From positions 310,001 to 374,000 of the forward strand of contig NZ_CP083663.1 in assembly GCF_020097815.1 (NCBI RefSeq): a stretch of 64,000 nt of DNA, given 5' to 3'. Below the pieces are notes generated by a model that did not search any database, was not told the DNA's origin, and was given only the letters and a program-made list of their open reading frames with translations. The translations under genes were made by a program, and so were the position numbers. Origin of the DNA: Haloprofundus salinisoli. GTDB taxonomy: Archaea > Halobacteriota > Halobacteria > Halobacteriales > Haloferacaceae. Numbering within the stretch: the stretch's first letter is position 1; each line of letters starts with the position of its first letter. This document shows, one piece after another, positions 52,322-61,057 of this stretch.

Positions 52322-52801
52322 ATGGTCGACGTAGGAGACGACGCCCCGGAGTTCACCGTCCCGCTGGCCGACGGCGACGTGAGTTCGTTCACGCTCTCGG
52401 AGCGACTCGACGAGACACCGCTGGTGTTTGTGTTCTTCCCAGCGGCGTTCACGGGCACGTGTACGAGCGAGATGAACACCTTCCGCGACCGGATCGACGC
52501 CTTCGACTCCGTCGACGCGCACGTTTACGGTGTCAGCATTGACACGCCCTTCGCGCTCAACGAGTTCCGTCGACAGAACGACCTGAACTTCCCGCTTTTG
52601 AGCGATACGAACCGCACGCTCATCGACCGCTACGACGTCTCCATGGACTTCGCCTCTCTCGGCGTCGAAAACGTCGCCAAACGCGCCGTGTTCGTCGTCG
52701 ACGAGGAGAGAACGGTGACGTACAAGTGGGTCAGCGACGACCCCGGCATCGAACCGAACTACGAGGAGATTCAGACCGCCGCGGCCGACGCCGCCGACTG
52801 A
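52322..52801 (+). CDS. 1-Cys peroxiredoxin (AhpE/BCP-like)
   Basis: 159 aa. Peroxidatic Cys47 in FPAAFTGTCTSEM with Thr44 and the downstream Arg in the family position; it is the only cysteine of the protein, so no resolving Cys is present in cis and an external thiol (thioredoxin or gamma-glutamylcysteine) must complete the cycle. Thioredoxin fold: DDAPEFTVPLADGDVSSFTLSE, VYGVSIDTPFALNEFRRQNDLNFPLLSDTNR. Cytosolic. Its gene starts 24 bp after a TATA-like region and is monocistronic. gshA and trxB in this window could provide the reductant. Confidence 0.9.
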   Translation: MVDVGDDAPEFTVPLADGDVSSFTLSERLDETPLVFVFFPAAFTGTCTSEMNTFRDRIDAFDSVDAHVYGVSIDTPFALNEFRRQNDLNFPLLSDTNRTLIDRYDVSMDFASLGVENVAKRAVFVVDEERTVTYKWVSDDPGIEPNYEEIQTAAADAAD

Positions 52802-52879
52802 GTTCACGGCCCTCCCTCTGTGCGATGAGGCGGCACACCGAAAGTAAGTTCTTTTCCGCTCCCGAGCGTTGGGTCGGAC

Positions 52880-53707
52880 ATGAGTAGTGACGCGAGCGTC
52901 GACCCCAAAGACACGACCGACGGGGGACGGGAGTACGACCCGGAAGCCGACCACGCCTACCCCGACGAGAAACTGAACGAGATCCTTCCCGAGCTGCTTG
53001 ACGACCCGGAAGTGACGACGTATCTGGAGGCGCAGAACGTCAACGCAGTCACGCGGAAGGGGTACAACGACCACGGGACGAAGCACATCGAAATCGTCCG
53101 CAACCGCGCGCTGCGCCTGTACGACCTGCTCAAACGCGGCGGCGTCGGGTTCAACGGCGCGCGCCAGCAGGGACTCGACGAGGCGGACGAACCCGTCATC
53201 GTGGCGCTCGCGGCGACGCTGCACGACATCGGCCACATCGTCCACCGCGACGAACACGCCTACTACTCGATTCCGCTCGCGGCGGACCTCCTCGACCGCT
53301 TCCTCCCGCAGTTCTACGAGACGCCGAGCGTCGTCCGGATGAAGGCCGAGGTGCTCCACGCCATCCTCTGTCACCACACCGAGGAGGACCCGCTGACCCA
53401 CGAAGCGGGCGTCATCCGCATCGCAGACGCGCTCGACATGGAACGCGGCCGGTCGCGCATCCCCTACGAGAAGGGTGGCCGCGGCATCAACACGCTCTCT
53501 AGCCAGGCAATCAGCAGTGTCGCGCTCGAGGAGGGTGGCGACGTGCCCGTTCTCGTCGAGATCGAGATGATAAACGCGGCGGGTGTTTACCAGGTCGACA
53601 ACCTACTGAAGGCGAAGATGCAGAACTCCCGACTGGAGAACGACATTCGTATCGTCGCTGTGAACACGAAAGCCGACGACCAACTCGTCGAACGCATCGA
53701 ACTCTGA
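52880..53707 (+). CDS. HD-domain phosphohydrolase
   Basis: 275 aa. Metal ligands His69 (TKHIEIV), His115-Asp116 (ATLHDIGHI), His122, His126, His165-166 and Asp183 (IADALDM) fit an HD phosphohydrolase, which may carry two metals. The N-terminal acidic 25 residues and the block LNEILPELLDDPEVTTYLEAQNVNAV are haloarchaeal features. Likely hydrolyses a phosphorylated nucleotide or nucleoside phosphate; the substrate is unknown. It lies 78 bp downstream of the peroxiredoxin in the same direction, perhaps in the same transcript. Confidence 0.88.
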   Translation: MSSDASVDPKDTTDGGREYDPEADHAYPDEKLNEILPELLDDPEVTTYLEAQNVNAVTRKGYNDHGTKHIEIVRNRALRLYDLLKRGGVGFNGARQQGLDEADEPVIVALAATLHDIGHIVHRDEHAYYSIPLAADLLDRFLPQFYETPSVVRMKAEVLHAILCHHTEEDPLTHEAGVIRIADALDMERGRSRIPYEKGGRGINTLSSQAISSVALEEGGDVPVLVEIEMINAAGVYQVDNLLKAKMQNSRLENDIRIVAVNTKADDQLVERIEL

Positions 53708-53822
53708 GCCCAGCAGAAATTCGTCAAACGCGTCTATCACGGTCGTTTACCGTGCGAACTAGCCGCTAACGCGTCCGGTATGCGGTCATTTATCCGTCTC
53801 CTCGTCATTTCGAATCGTAACC

Positions 53823-55118
53823 GTGGTTTCGGTTCCGGGCCAGTCGCTGGCGCTGCTCAAAAACCGGGAGTTCGCCGCCCTCGCCGGAACGGCGTTCGCC
53901 CGTAGTCAGGCGTACTCGACGGTCATCATCGCGCTGGCGCTGTACGCCGAGCTGTACGACACGACCGGAGTCGTCGAGGGGCTGTTCGGGACCGCCTTTG
54001 CGTTCGTCCAACTGCTCATCGTCCTCCCACTGGGCCGGAAAATCGACACCGGGAACGCGAAACACTACTTACTCGCCGGACTGGCGCTGAACGTCGTCGT
54101 CTTCGGGGCGTTCGTGCTCGTCGACAACGCCGTCCACGTCATCCTCGTTCGGATGCTACAGGGAATCGGCGCGAGTCTGCTCTGGATTACGGGGTCGACG
54201 GTCGTCGGCGAGATAAGCCCCGACGACGAGAGCGGTCGGTGGCTCGGGTCGTACAACCAGGTCGCGGCGCTCTCCAGTCTGTTCGGCGACGTCGTCGGCG
54301 GCTATCTGCTGTACACGCGCGGGTTCAGCGACACGTATCTCGTGTTGAGCGCGGTGACCATCGCCGCGTTCGTGCTCGTGTTCTTCAACCTCCGGTCGAA
54401 CCCCGGCGGCCGGAAAGACCCCGAGGACGCGACGAGCGTTGAGACGTTCGGTGCTCTGCTGAACCGACCGCTGATTCGGGCGCTCGTCTTCTTCCGGCTC
54501 TCGTTCAGCGTCGGCAAGATGGCGGTCATCATCTTTCTTCCCATCTTCGCGATCCGCGAGTTCGGTATCTCGGAGTTCGCCGTCGGGTGGATTCTCGCGG
54601 GCGGCAAGCTCACCAAGTCGATGTCGCAAGGCTACGTCGGCGACCTGACCGACCGTATCGGCCGCAAACCGTACTTCGTCGCGGCGGGAGCGCTCGTCTA
54701 CGGTCTCGGAACGGCGTTCATCCCGTTTGCACTCGTCGCCGAGGGGACGCTCGAACCGATGTCCGTGGAGACGTTCGAGGGAACCCTGACGCTCGGCGGC
54801 GCGTTCTTCTCGCTGTTCGCAGCCTACGCGATACTCGGCGTCGCCGACAGTCTCCGCCTGCCGGCGAGCATGGCGCTCTTCGTCGAGGAAGGCGAACGGT
54901 TCGACTCCGTCGCCAGCAGCATGTCGCTTCGCTCTATCTCGTGGAAAATCGGACAGGTCGCGGGTCCGGTGATGGTCGGGTTCGTCAAGGATTTCGTCTC
55001 TACGACGGCGGCGTTTCTGTTCGCCGCCGGGTTCATCGTCTTTGCGACGGGCGTGTTCGTTCTCACGTACCGTCGGATGAAGCCGACCGAGACGGTGAGC
55101 GCCGTTCCCGGTGACTGA
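53823..55118 (+). CDS. Major facilitator superfamily transporter, GTG start
   Basis: 431 aa, 12 hydrophobic segments in two six-helix bundles. MFS signatures are present: GRKIDTGNAKHYLLAGLAL after helix 2 and DLTDRIGRKPYFVAAGALVYG in the second half. GTG at 53823 is about 28 nt after the TATA-like CATTTATCC and fits a leaderless mRNA. Substrate cannot be predicted; the sequence resembles the drug/metabolite efflux group. The C-terminus (MKPTETVSAVPGD) is short. It converges with the second tatA gene five bases away. Confidence 0.85.
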   Translation: MVSVPGQSLALLKNREFAALAGTAFARSQAYSTVIIALALYAELYDTTGVVEGLFGTAFAFVQLLIVLPLGRKIDTGNAKHYLLAGLALNVVVFGAFVLVDNAVHVILVRMLQGIGASLLWITGSTVVGEISPDDESGRWLGSYNQVAALSSLFGDVVGGYLLYTRGFSDTYLVLSAVTIAAFVLVFFNLRSNPGGRKDPEDATSVETFGALLNRPLIRALVFFRLSFSVGKMAVIIFLPIFAIREFGISEFAVGWILAGGKLTKSMSQGYVGDLTDRIGRKPYFVAAGALVYGLGTAFIPFALVAEGTLEPMSVETFEGTLTLGGAFFSLFAAYAILGVADSLRLPASMALFVEEGERFDSVASSMSLRSISWKIGQVAGPVMVGFVKDFVSTTAAFLFAAGFIVFATGVFVLTYRRMKPTETVSAVPGD

Positions 55119-55123
55119 CGCGG

Positions 55124-55444
55124 TCAGTTCGTCGGACGGGAATCGGTGTCGGAGTCGGGCTCGGCTTCCGAATCGGCCTCGGCTTCCGTTTCGACGTCGT
55201 CGCGTTCGGACTCCGCGGAGGACGCGGCCGGCCCTCCCGTCGCGGTGGGCGTAGTCGACGCTGCCGACGATTGGTGGAGTTCCCGTTCGATCTCTTCGCG
55301 CCCGCGTTGGAACTCGCCCATCGCTTGACCGGTCGAGCGCGCGAGCTCCGGGAGTTTGTTCGCCCCGAACAGCAGGACGATGATGAGGAGGATGATGAGC
55401 AACTCGGGACCGCCCGGCAACCCACCGAAGAGTACAAACGCCAT
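55124..55444 (-). CDS. tatA: Twin-arginine translocase subunit TatA (second copy)
   Basis: 106 aa. Transmembrane helix and amphipathic helix (PGGPELLIILLIIVLLFGAN, then GQAMGEFQRGREEIERELH) are almost identical to the first TatA at 51801, while the acidic tail (Glu/Asp/Ala/Ser-rich) is different and longer. Met at 55444 is the one before the conserved part; the frame continues upstream without family resemblance. Two copies on the same strand 3.0 kb apart suggest duplication with tail divergence. Confidence 0.93.
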   Translation of the reverse strand: MAFVLFGGLPGGPELLIILLIIVLLFGANKLPELARSTGQAMGEFQRGREEIERELHQSSAASTTPTATGGPAASSAESERDDVETEAEADSEAEPDSDTDSRPTN

Positions 55445-55624
55445 TTCGATGAGTAGAGACGTCGTACACCGGCATAAACTCGCCGTGGCTCCCATCGACC
55501 GGACGGTCAGAACGCCGCGGTAGTATATGAAGGCCTTGTTACTACAGGCAATCTTCCTTCCCGGAAGGAATGTGAGATACGGACCGGTACAGCAGTCGCT
55601 GTGCTGGTGGAACACGGTATATCG

Positions 55625-55855
55625 ATGGAGGAAGTAAACCCAGAGAGCGTACCAACAGAACCGAGCGACGATTACACGCTGACGGAGCACTGCGCTGACT
55701 GCGGACGGGAGACGGAACACAAAGTCGAAGTGAGTATCGTCTCGACGAGCGACGAACAGCAGACGAACCCGGAAAACCGAAAGTTCGCACGAGTTCCGTG
55801 TCGGACCACGACGTGTCTCAGTTGTGGTGCCGTCACGGAACGACTCCGACGCTGA
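55625..55855 (+). CDS. Small zinc-ribbon-like protein
   Basis: 76 aa. CADCGRETEH at about 27-36 and CRTTTCLSCG near 60-69 give two Cys pairs, suggesting one zinc ribbon. The rest is polar. Met at 55625 was chosen because the upstream eight-residue extension from a CTG/ATG frame adds no conserved part. I recall haloarchaeal proteins of this kind (DUF7835) without defined function. No transmembrane segment. Divergent from tatA. Confidence 0.75.
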   Translation: MEEVNPESVPTEPSDDYTLTEHCADCGRETEHKVEVSIVSTSDEQQTNPENRKFARVPCRTTTCLSCGAVTERLRR

Positions 55856-55968
55856 CCGTCCGTCTCCACGCCGACTGCAGTTCGGTTCCGCGGAATTTCT
55901 GTACCTTCATACACTCCACTTCGGCGTAAAAAACAGTTACAGTTTGAGACGAACTATCTCGTCGTATC

Positions 55969-57270
55969 GTGTCGCACCCAGAGCTATCCCGTCGACGGTT
56001 TCTCGCCGCCAGCGGTACAGTCGGTATCGGTGGTCCGTTCGCCCTCTCTCGGCCCTCACGCGTCTCCGCCCGCGAAGCCGCCCACTCAGAGGGTGACGGC
56101 GAGTTCACGCAGCAGGTGGGAACACAGCTACAACCCGGCGCGTGGCCGATGTTTCAGAGCGACGCCGCGAACACCGGCTACCAGATGGACGGCATCGGAC
56201 CGTCCGAAGGAGTGACCGTCCGCTGGCAGTTCACACCCGGGTCGAGACAGATTTTCGGACAGGACGTCAGCGGGATTCTGTCGAGTCCGGCCGTCGTCGA
56301 CGACACCATCTACATCGGTGCCAACGACGGACAACTGTACGCGAAAGACGCCGAGAGCGGCGACCAGCGCTGGCAGTTCGAGTCCGGAAAGGTCCTCGCT
56401 CGGAGTCCGGCCGTCGTCGACGGCACCGTCTACGCGGGCGCGTCGACGGGGAAGCAGCCGATATACGCGATAGACGCCGAGGACGGGAGCCAACAGTGGT
56501 CGTTCGAGACGATAAACACCCTCGGACGGGCGACCAAAGGTCGGTCGCCGAGCAGTCCGACCGTCGTCGACGGCACCGTCTACGTCGGCAGTGCCGAGAC
56601 GTCCATCGTCGACTCGCGGGGAGCGGTGTACGCGCTCGACGCCGAAACCGGTGACATGGAGTGGGCCGCCCGAGTCGACGGGTACGTCGACGGAACGCCC
56701 GCCGTCGACGAGACGTCCGTCTACGTCGGCGGGTCGACGGGGTCCGTGTACGCGTTCGACATCGACACCGGCGAGATCCAGTGGCAGTTCGACACCGAAG
56801 ACGTCGTTCGGAGCAGTCCGAGCGTCGCCGACGGCACCGTCTTCGTCGGCAGCAACGACACCAACGTCTACGCGATCGACGCCGAGACCGGCGACCAGCG
56901 CTGGCAGCACGTCACCCGGAGAGGCGTACAGAGCAGTCCGAGCGTCGCCGACGGCGTCGTCTACGTCGGCAGCGACGACGGCGGCCTGTACGCGCTCGAC
57001 GTGATGACCGGGCGGAGGCGCTGGCGGTACCCGACCGGCGGGTTCGTCAGAAGCAGCCCGACCGTCGTCGGCGACACCGTCTACGTCGGTAGTTCGAGTG
57101 AGAGCGTCCACGCCGTCGACGCCGACAGCGGCGAGCGACGCTGGCGCTTCGAGACGGACGGCAACGTGCTCAGTAGCCCCGTCGCCGTCGACGGAAGCCT
57201 CTACGTCGCGGCGCTCGGCGGGTCGGTGTACGCACTCTCGGGAACGTCTCCCTCGTCGTCGGTGTCGTAA
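55969..57270 (+). CDS. Tat-exported PQQ-type beta-propeller protein
   Basis: 433 aa. Tat signal SRRRFLAASGTVGIGG at 6-22 from a GTG start, then about eight PQQ-like blades of about 40 aa, each with the pattern SP-x-V-[VA]-D-G-T-V-Y-V-G-S...Y-A-[IL]-D-A-E-[TS]-G-D-x-[RQ]-W. Blade starts recur at about 120-150 bp, with near-identical DNA in the later three (56815, 56935, 57055), suggesting recent duplication. No catalytic residues of quinoprotein dehydrogenases are seen, so it is more likely a BamB-like scaffold for extracellular protein assembly or binding. Confidence 0.88.
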   Translation: MSHPELSRRRFLAASGTVGIGGPFALSRPSRVSAREAAHSEGDGEFTQQVGTQLQPGAWPMFQSDAANTGYQMDGIGPSEGVTVRWQFTPGSRQIFGQDVSGILSSPAVVDDTIYIGANDGQLYAKDAESGDQRWQFESGKVLARSPAVVDGTVYAGASTGKQPIYAIDAEDGSQQWSFETINTLGRATKGRSPSSPTVVDGTVYVGSAETSIVDSRGAVYALDAETGDMEWAARVDGYVDGTPAVDETSVYVGGSTGSVYAFDIDTGEIQWQFDTEDVVRSSPSVADGTVFVGSNDTNVYAIDAETGDQRWQHVTRRGVQSSPSVADGVVYVGSDDGGLYALDVMTGRRRWRYPTGGFVRSSPTVVGDTVYVGSSSESVHAVDADSGERRWRFETDGNVLSSPVAVDGSLYVAALGGSVYALSGTSPSSSVS

Positions 57271-57363
57271 CCGGTGATTGCGGACGACACCGGCGCAGAC
57301 CACATCTCGTCTCGACGTGAGCCGCATCAGTTATCTCCCGCGCGCTCGCACGACCCGGCACCC

Positions 57364-57759
57364 ATGGACGTAGAACTGTTCGGAACCACCGTCGCGCTGG
57401 ACGAGACGGTCGTTTCGATTTCACCGGACGAACTCCGCCGACAGGTCGCCGCCTACGAATCCGGTGACCGACGGACGTTCGACCTCGAACTGCCGCGACT
57501 CGCCGGTTTTACCGGCGCGGTGATGCGAGCGATGGCCGAGATTCCGTACGGAGAGACACGCACCTACGGGCAGCTCGCGGCGGAGCTCGACAGCGCGGCT
57601 GTCGCCGTCGGCCAAGCGTGCGGACGGAATCCGCTCCCTATCGTCGTACCGTGTCATCGCGTCGTCGGCGCGGACACGCTCGGCGGCTACTCCGCCGGTG
57701 GCGAACAGGGACTCCGACTGAAACGTCGCCTCCTCGTCCACGAGCGGACAAACTGGTGA
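57364..57759 (+). CDS. ogt: Methylated-DNA-protein-cysteine methyltransferase
   Basis: 131 aa. Transfers alkyl groups from O6-alkylguanine to its own Cys97 in the PCHRV motif (VVPCHRVVG). The DNA-binding part has GFTGAVMRAMAEIPYGETRTYGQLA and AVGQACGRNPLPI. Compared with the full-length enzyme it lacks the N-terminal half, which is normal for short archaeal versions. Met at 57364 is the family start; the frame extends 30 codons upstream without conserved content. Confidence 0.92.
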   Translation: MDVELFGTTVALDETVVSISPDELRRQVAAYESGDRRTFDLELPRLAGFTGAVMRAMAEIPYGETRTYGQLAAELDSAAVAVGQACGRNPLPIVVPCHRVVGADTLGGYSAGGEQGLRLKRRLLVHERTNW

Positions 57760-57854
57760 CTCCGTCGGGCGCTCCGAGAACGACTGACGCCGTCCGCGTG
57801 CTGGTAGATACAAGCACCAGCTACCTCTGTAAACGTAACGATTGTTGAATTGCA

Positions 57855-58097
57855 ATGGTTCGAGATTTCACCGACGACGACCGGAACAAACGTGTCGTGA
57901 CCGCCGAGGGAACCGAAGTCGGGACGATACACGAGGTGAACGGCGACCGTGCGACCGTCGACCGCGACGACAACGCCAGCCTCACAGATAAGGTAAAGGA
58001 CCTCCTCGGGTGGGGTGACGACAACTCCAACGAACTGCGTACCGAACACATCGACTCCTACGACGAGGGGCGCGTCCGACTCCGGCGCTCGCCGTAA
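57855..58097 (+). CDS. Small PRC-barrel-like protein
   Basis: 80 aa. KRVVTAEGTEVGTIHEVNGDRATVD is a recognisable PRC-barrel beta core (V-x-x-x-x-G-x-x-I-G-x-V-x-x-V); a charged helix follows (ASLTDKVKDLLGWGDDNS) with tail ELRTEHIDSYDEGRVRLRRSP. Such PRC-barrel proteins are common in haloarchaea with no assigned function. A TATA-like element lies about 28 nt upstream (GTAAACGTA). Single gene. Confidence 0.8.
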   Translation: MVRDFTDDDRNKRVVTAEGTEVGTIHEVNGDRATVDRDDNASLTDKVKDLLGWGDDNSNELRTEHIDSYDEGRVRLRRSP

Positions 58098-58154
58098 CCG
58101 AGGCTGCGTCCGTCGACCCGGCGTCGAACCCGTCGACTCGACTGTTTTTTGCGA

Positions 58155-58469
58155 TTAGTCGTTTTCGGAGGCTTCGGGCAGCTCCGGTTCGCTGAACGGG
58201 TCGTCGGCGCTCGGAAGGGTGAGAGAGGCGTCGCGGACGCCGATGGTGTCGAGAATCCGCCGGAGGGTCTGCCCGCGGTCGGTGTCCCGGGGCGCGTCGA
58301 TACAGGAGAGGTGGACGAACGCGCCGTAGATGTCGCCGTCGAGTTCGTGCGACACCGAGAAGAACCGCTGCTGGGTGGTGAAGTCGCCGAGTCGGAGTTC
58401 GACGACCGGATCCTCCTCGGCGAGGTCGCCGCCGCAGATGTCGCACGTGGGTTGACCGTTGTTGTTCAT
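58155..58469 (-). CDS. Haloarchaeal zinc-finger-like protein, function unknown
   Basis: 104 aa. CDICGGDL at residues about 9-16 is a treble-clef-like knuckle, with a third Cys and His near 54-57 (FVHLSCIDAP). The remainder has beta strands (EEDPVVELRLGDFTTQQRFFSVSHELDGDIYGAF) and an acidic tail. I see no known catalytic motif. Met at 58469 is the only Met before the knuckle. Convergent with the PRC-barrel gene. Confidence 0.75.
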   Translation of the reverse strand: MNNNGQPTCDICGGDLAEEDPVVELRLGDFTTQQRFFSVSHELDGDIYGAFVHLSCIDAPRDTDRGQTLRRILDTIGVRDASLTLPSADDPFSEPELPEASEND

Positions 58470-58799
58470 AGGGCGAGGGAGGTATGCGGCGCAGCGACGA
58501 GAAGGTACGGAACGGTCTATCCATACGAGTGTGCGGACCCCGGACGCGTCGGGGGTTGTCGTCTCGAAGCAGTTCGTCGACAGAGAGTTCGCCTCCGGCC
58601 GCATCCGAACCCGAAATCTCGGACGCGTAACGGCGGTCGAACGGTGCACGTGCGTGCCGCCAGTAGCTATTTATCCTAAAAAGAAGTACACACGCCTACG
58701 ACCTAGCAATTACTCAACCCGCTCGAGTACCGCATTTTAGCCGCAGCAACCGGAGTAGCGTCGAGCAGATTTCGACCGGATACGAGAGCTGATCAACGT
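58470..58799. other. Intergenic region upstream of gshA
   Basis: 330 bp. It contains AT-rich DNA near 58668-58700 (TATTTATCCTAAAAAGAAGT), a possible promoter for gshA or for an unseen transcript. Immediately before the gshA ATG the DNA is GC-mixed with no strong TATA. No coding frame with normal codon bias was recognised. Confidence 0.4.
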
Positions 58800-59891
58800 A
58801 TGCAACAAAGCATCGAGGTAGAGTACTGGACGGTCGACCGAAACGGCGAGCTCACGACGCCCGGCCCGCTCACCGACGTCTCCGAGTACGTCGAAGAGGA
58901 GTTTGTCGAGCCGCTCATAGAGCTGAAAACACCGCCGTGCGAGACGTACGCCGACCTCCGAGCGACGTTCGTCGACCAACTGGACGAACTCCTCGAGAGA
59001 GCCGACGAACTCGACAAGGCGCTCGTCCCGCTCGGGACCCCGTTAGACGGCGACTCCATCGAGCGGCTGCCCAGCGAGCGCGGATGGGTACAGAAGCGCG
59101 TCATGGGCGAGAACTTCGACTACGCGAAACACTGCGCCGGCACCCACCTTCACTTCGAAAAGCGGAACGTCACGGACCAACTCAACGTGCTCATCGGCCT
59201 CGATCCGGCGCTCGCGCTGCTCAACTCGTCGTCGTACTATCGGGGCGAACGCGTCGCCGACAGCGCCCGCGCCTACCTCTACCGAAAGAAGAGCTACGAG
59301 CAGTTCCCGAAACACGGTCAGCTCTGGGACTACGTCGAGACGGTCGGCCAGTGGGAACGGCGTCTCGAACGGCGGTTCGACGAGTTCAAAGCGGCGGCGC
59401 TCAGAGCGGGCGTCGAGGCGAAAACCGTCGAAGAGAACTTCTCGCACGACACCGTCGTGTGGACGCCGGTGCGATTGCGCGACGCGATGCCGACCGTCGA
59501 GTGGCGTTCGCCCGACGCGACGCTCCCGAGCCAGATTCTCCGTCTGGCCGAGGAGACCGGCGACGTGATGGAGCGGCTTCACCACACTAACGTCCGCATC
59601 GACGGGAGCTCGGGTTCGGTAGCGGACGACGGCATCGTACTTCCCGAAATCGAGACCGTTCGCGACTACACCGACGAAGCCATACACGACGGTCTCGACT
59701 CGCCCGACGTCGCCGGCTATCTCCAGCGGATGGGGTTCGACGTCGGCGGATACGCCCCGCTCTCGCGAAAGATCGGCCAGCGCGAGTCGATCTCCCCCGC
59801 CGAGGCCCGCGAACTGCGCCTTCGGTACGGGGAGCTGCTGAAGCGAGACGTGAACGACCTGCTCGAAGACCAACGGCGGAGCGGACGGTAA
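58800..59891 (+). CDS. gshA: Glutamate-cysteine ligase (gamma-glutamylcysteine synthesis)
   Basis: 363 aa GCS2-family ligase. It joins glutamate and cysteine with ATP; haloarchaea use gamma-glutamylcysteine as their main low-molecular-weight thiol. Visible: start QQSIEVEYWTVDRNGELT (family nucleotide/metal site region), LIELKTPPCETYADL, DYAKHCAGTHLHFEK with the conserved His pair, NVLIGLDPALALLNSSS, VEWRSPDATLPSQ. Only a monofunctional ligase, with no glutathione synthetase domain. Start at 58800. Monocistronic; the zinc alcohol dehydrogenase follows 44 bp later. Confidence 0.88.
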   Translation: MQQSIEVEYWTVDRNGELTTPGPLTDVSEYVEEEFVEPLIELKTPPCETYADLRATFVDQLDELLERADELDKALVPLGTPLDGDSIERLPSERGWVQKRVMGENFDYAKHCAGTHLHFEKRNVTDQLNVLIGLDPALALLNSSSYYRGERVADSARAYLYRKKSYEQFPKHGQLWDYVETVGQWERRLERRFDEFKAAALRAGVEAKTVEENFSHDTVVWTPVRLRDAMPTVEWRSPDATLPSQILRLAEETGDVMERLHHTNVRIDGSSGSVADDGIVLPEIETVRDYTDEAIHDGLDSPDVAGYLQRMGFDVGGYAPLSRKIGQRESISPAEARELRLRYGELLKRDVNDLLEDQRRSGR

Positions 59892-59935
59892 CCGCCGCGA
59901 TACGCCTATTGGCCCGACGGCCGAACCTCTCGCAC

Positions 59936-60949
59936 ATGCACACCGCAGCATTCACCGAACTCGTCGGTCCCGAGGGCGTGAGCATCGTCGACGAACCGAC
60001 ACCGGAACCGGGGCCCGGAGAAGCGGTCGTCGACGTCGAAGCGTGCGCCATCAACCGCCACGACCTCTGGATTCTCGAAGGTGACTCCGCGATGGTCGAT
60101 ACCGGCGATCTTCCGTTCGTCAGCGGTCTCGACGTCGCCGGCGTCGTAGCGTCCGTCGGCGACGACGTGAGTGCGGTCGAGCCGGGCGACCGAGTCGTCC
60201 TCTGTCCGAACGAGACGTGCGGAACCTGTCGATTCTGCCGGGACGGTCCCGAGAACCTCTGCGAGAACTTCTCGCTGTACCACGGCGGCCTCGCTGAATC
60301 CGCGCTCGTGACGGCGGACCGCCTCGTCGCACTCCCCGATTCCGTCGACGTGACCACCGCGGCGGCGTTGCCGACCGCCTACATGACCGCCTTCCACATG
60401 CTGCGGCGCGCCGAGGTCGGGCCCGGCGACCTGCTGTTCGTTCCGGGGGCGACCGGCGGCGTCGGCGTCGCAAGCGTGCAACTGGCGGACGTGCTCGGCG
60501 CACGAACGGTCGGCACGTCCTCCTCGGCGACGAAGCTCGACCAGTTGTCGGCGTTGGGACTCGATTATGCCGTTGAGGGAACCGACGTAGAGGAGCTTCG
60601 GCCCGCCGTTCGAGATATCGGGACGCCGGACGCCGTGCTCAACCACCTCGGCGGGTCGTACACCGAACTCGGGTTGGAGCTCCTCCGTCGCGGGGGCCGG
60701 ATGGTCGTCTGCGGGCGGACCGCGGGCAGTCGCTCCGAGATCGACGTTCCCGACCTGTTTCTCGGACACAAGCGCGTCATCGGCAGCACGATGGGAACGC
60801 AGTTGGACCTCGAACGACTGGTCGACCTCGTCGCCGACGGCTCGCTCTCGCCGGAGGTACACGAGACGTATCCGCTCGAAGAGACGGGCGCGGCGTTTGC
60901 CGCGATGGCCGAACGCGACCACGTGGGGAAAATCGTCGTGACGGTGTGA
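59936..60949 (+). CDS. Zinc-dependent medium-chain alcohol dehydrogenase
   Basis: 337 aa MDR enzyme. Structural-zinc cysteines appear in the segment CPNETCGTCRFCRDGPENLC (four Cys). Catalytic-zinc candidates are the Cys in VDVEACAINRHDLW and the Asp/His in SGLDVAGVV. Rossmann NAD(P) binding is VPGATGGVGVASVQLADVLG. Family members oxidise alcohols or reduce quinones or enones; the GLAE-x-ALV segment suits an ADH. Met at 59936 begins the core although the frame is open nine codons upstream. Located between gshA and a regulator. Confidence 0.9.
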   Translation: MHTAAFTELVGPEGVSIVDEPTPEPGPGEAVVDVEACAINRHDLWILEGDSAMVDTGDLPFVSGLDVAGVVASVGDDVSAVEPGDRVVLCPNETCGTCRFCRDGPENLCENFSLYHGGLAESALVTADRLVALPDSVDVTTAAALPTAYMTAFHMLRRAEVGPGDLLFVPGATGGVGVASVQLADVLGARTVGTSSSATKLDQLSALGLDYAVEGTDVEELRPAVRDIGTPDAVLNHLGGSYTELGLELLRRGGRMVVCGRTAGSRSEIDVPDLFLGHKRVIGSTMGTQLDLERLVDLVADGSLSPEVHETYPLEETGAAFAAMAERDHVGKIVVTV

Positions 60950-61019
60950 ACGCGAAGACCACGAAGACCCTGCTCGATCACACAGACGAGTGTGACGGCG
61001 GCGAATGTGTCGTCTCGGA

Positions 61020-61057
61020 GACGAATAGCTATAGTATCCCCCACGTGTACTAGTACC
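61020..61057 (+). promoter_or_regulatory. Promoter of the FilR1-like regulator
   Basis: TATA CTATAGTAT at 61029-61037 is centred 25 nt before the GTG at 61058, which fits a leaderless mRNA starting at the GTG. Confidence 0.6.
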
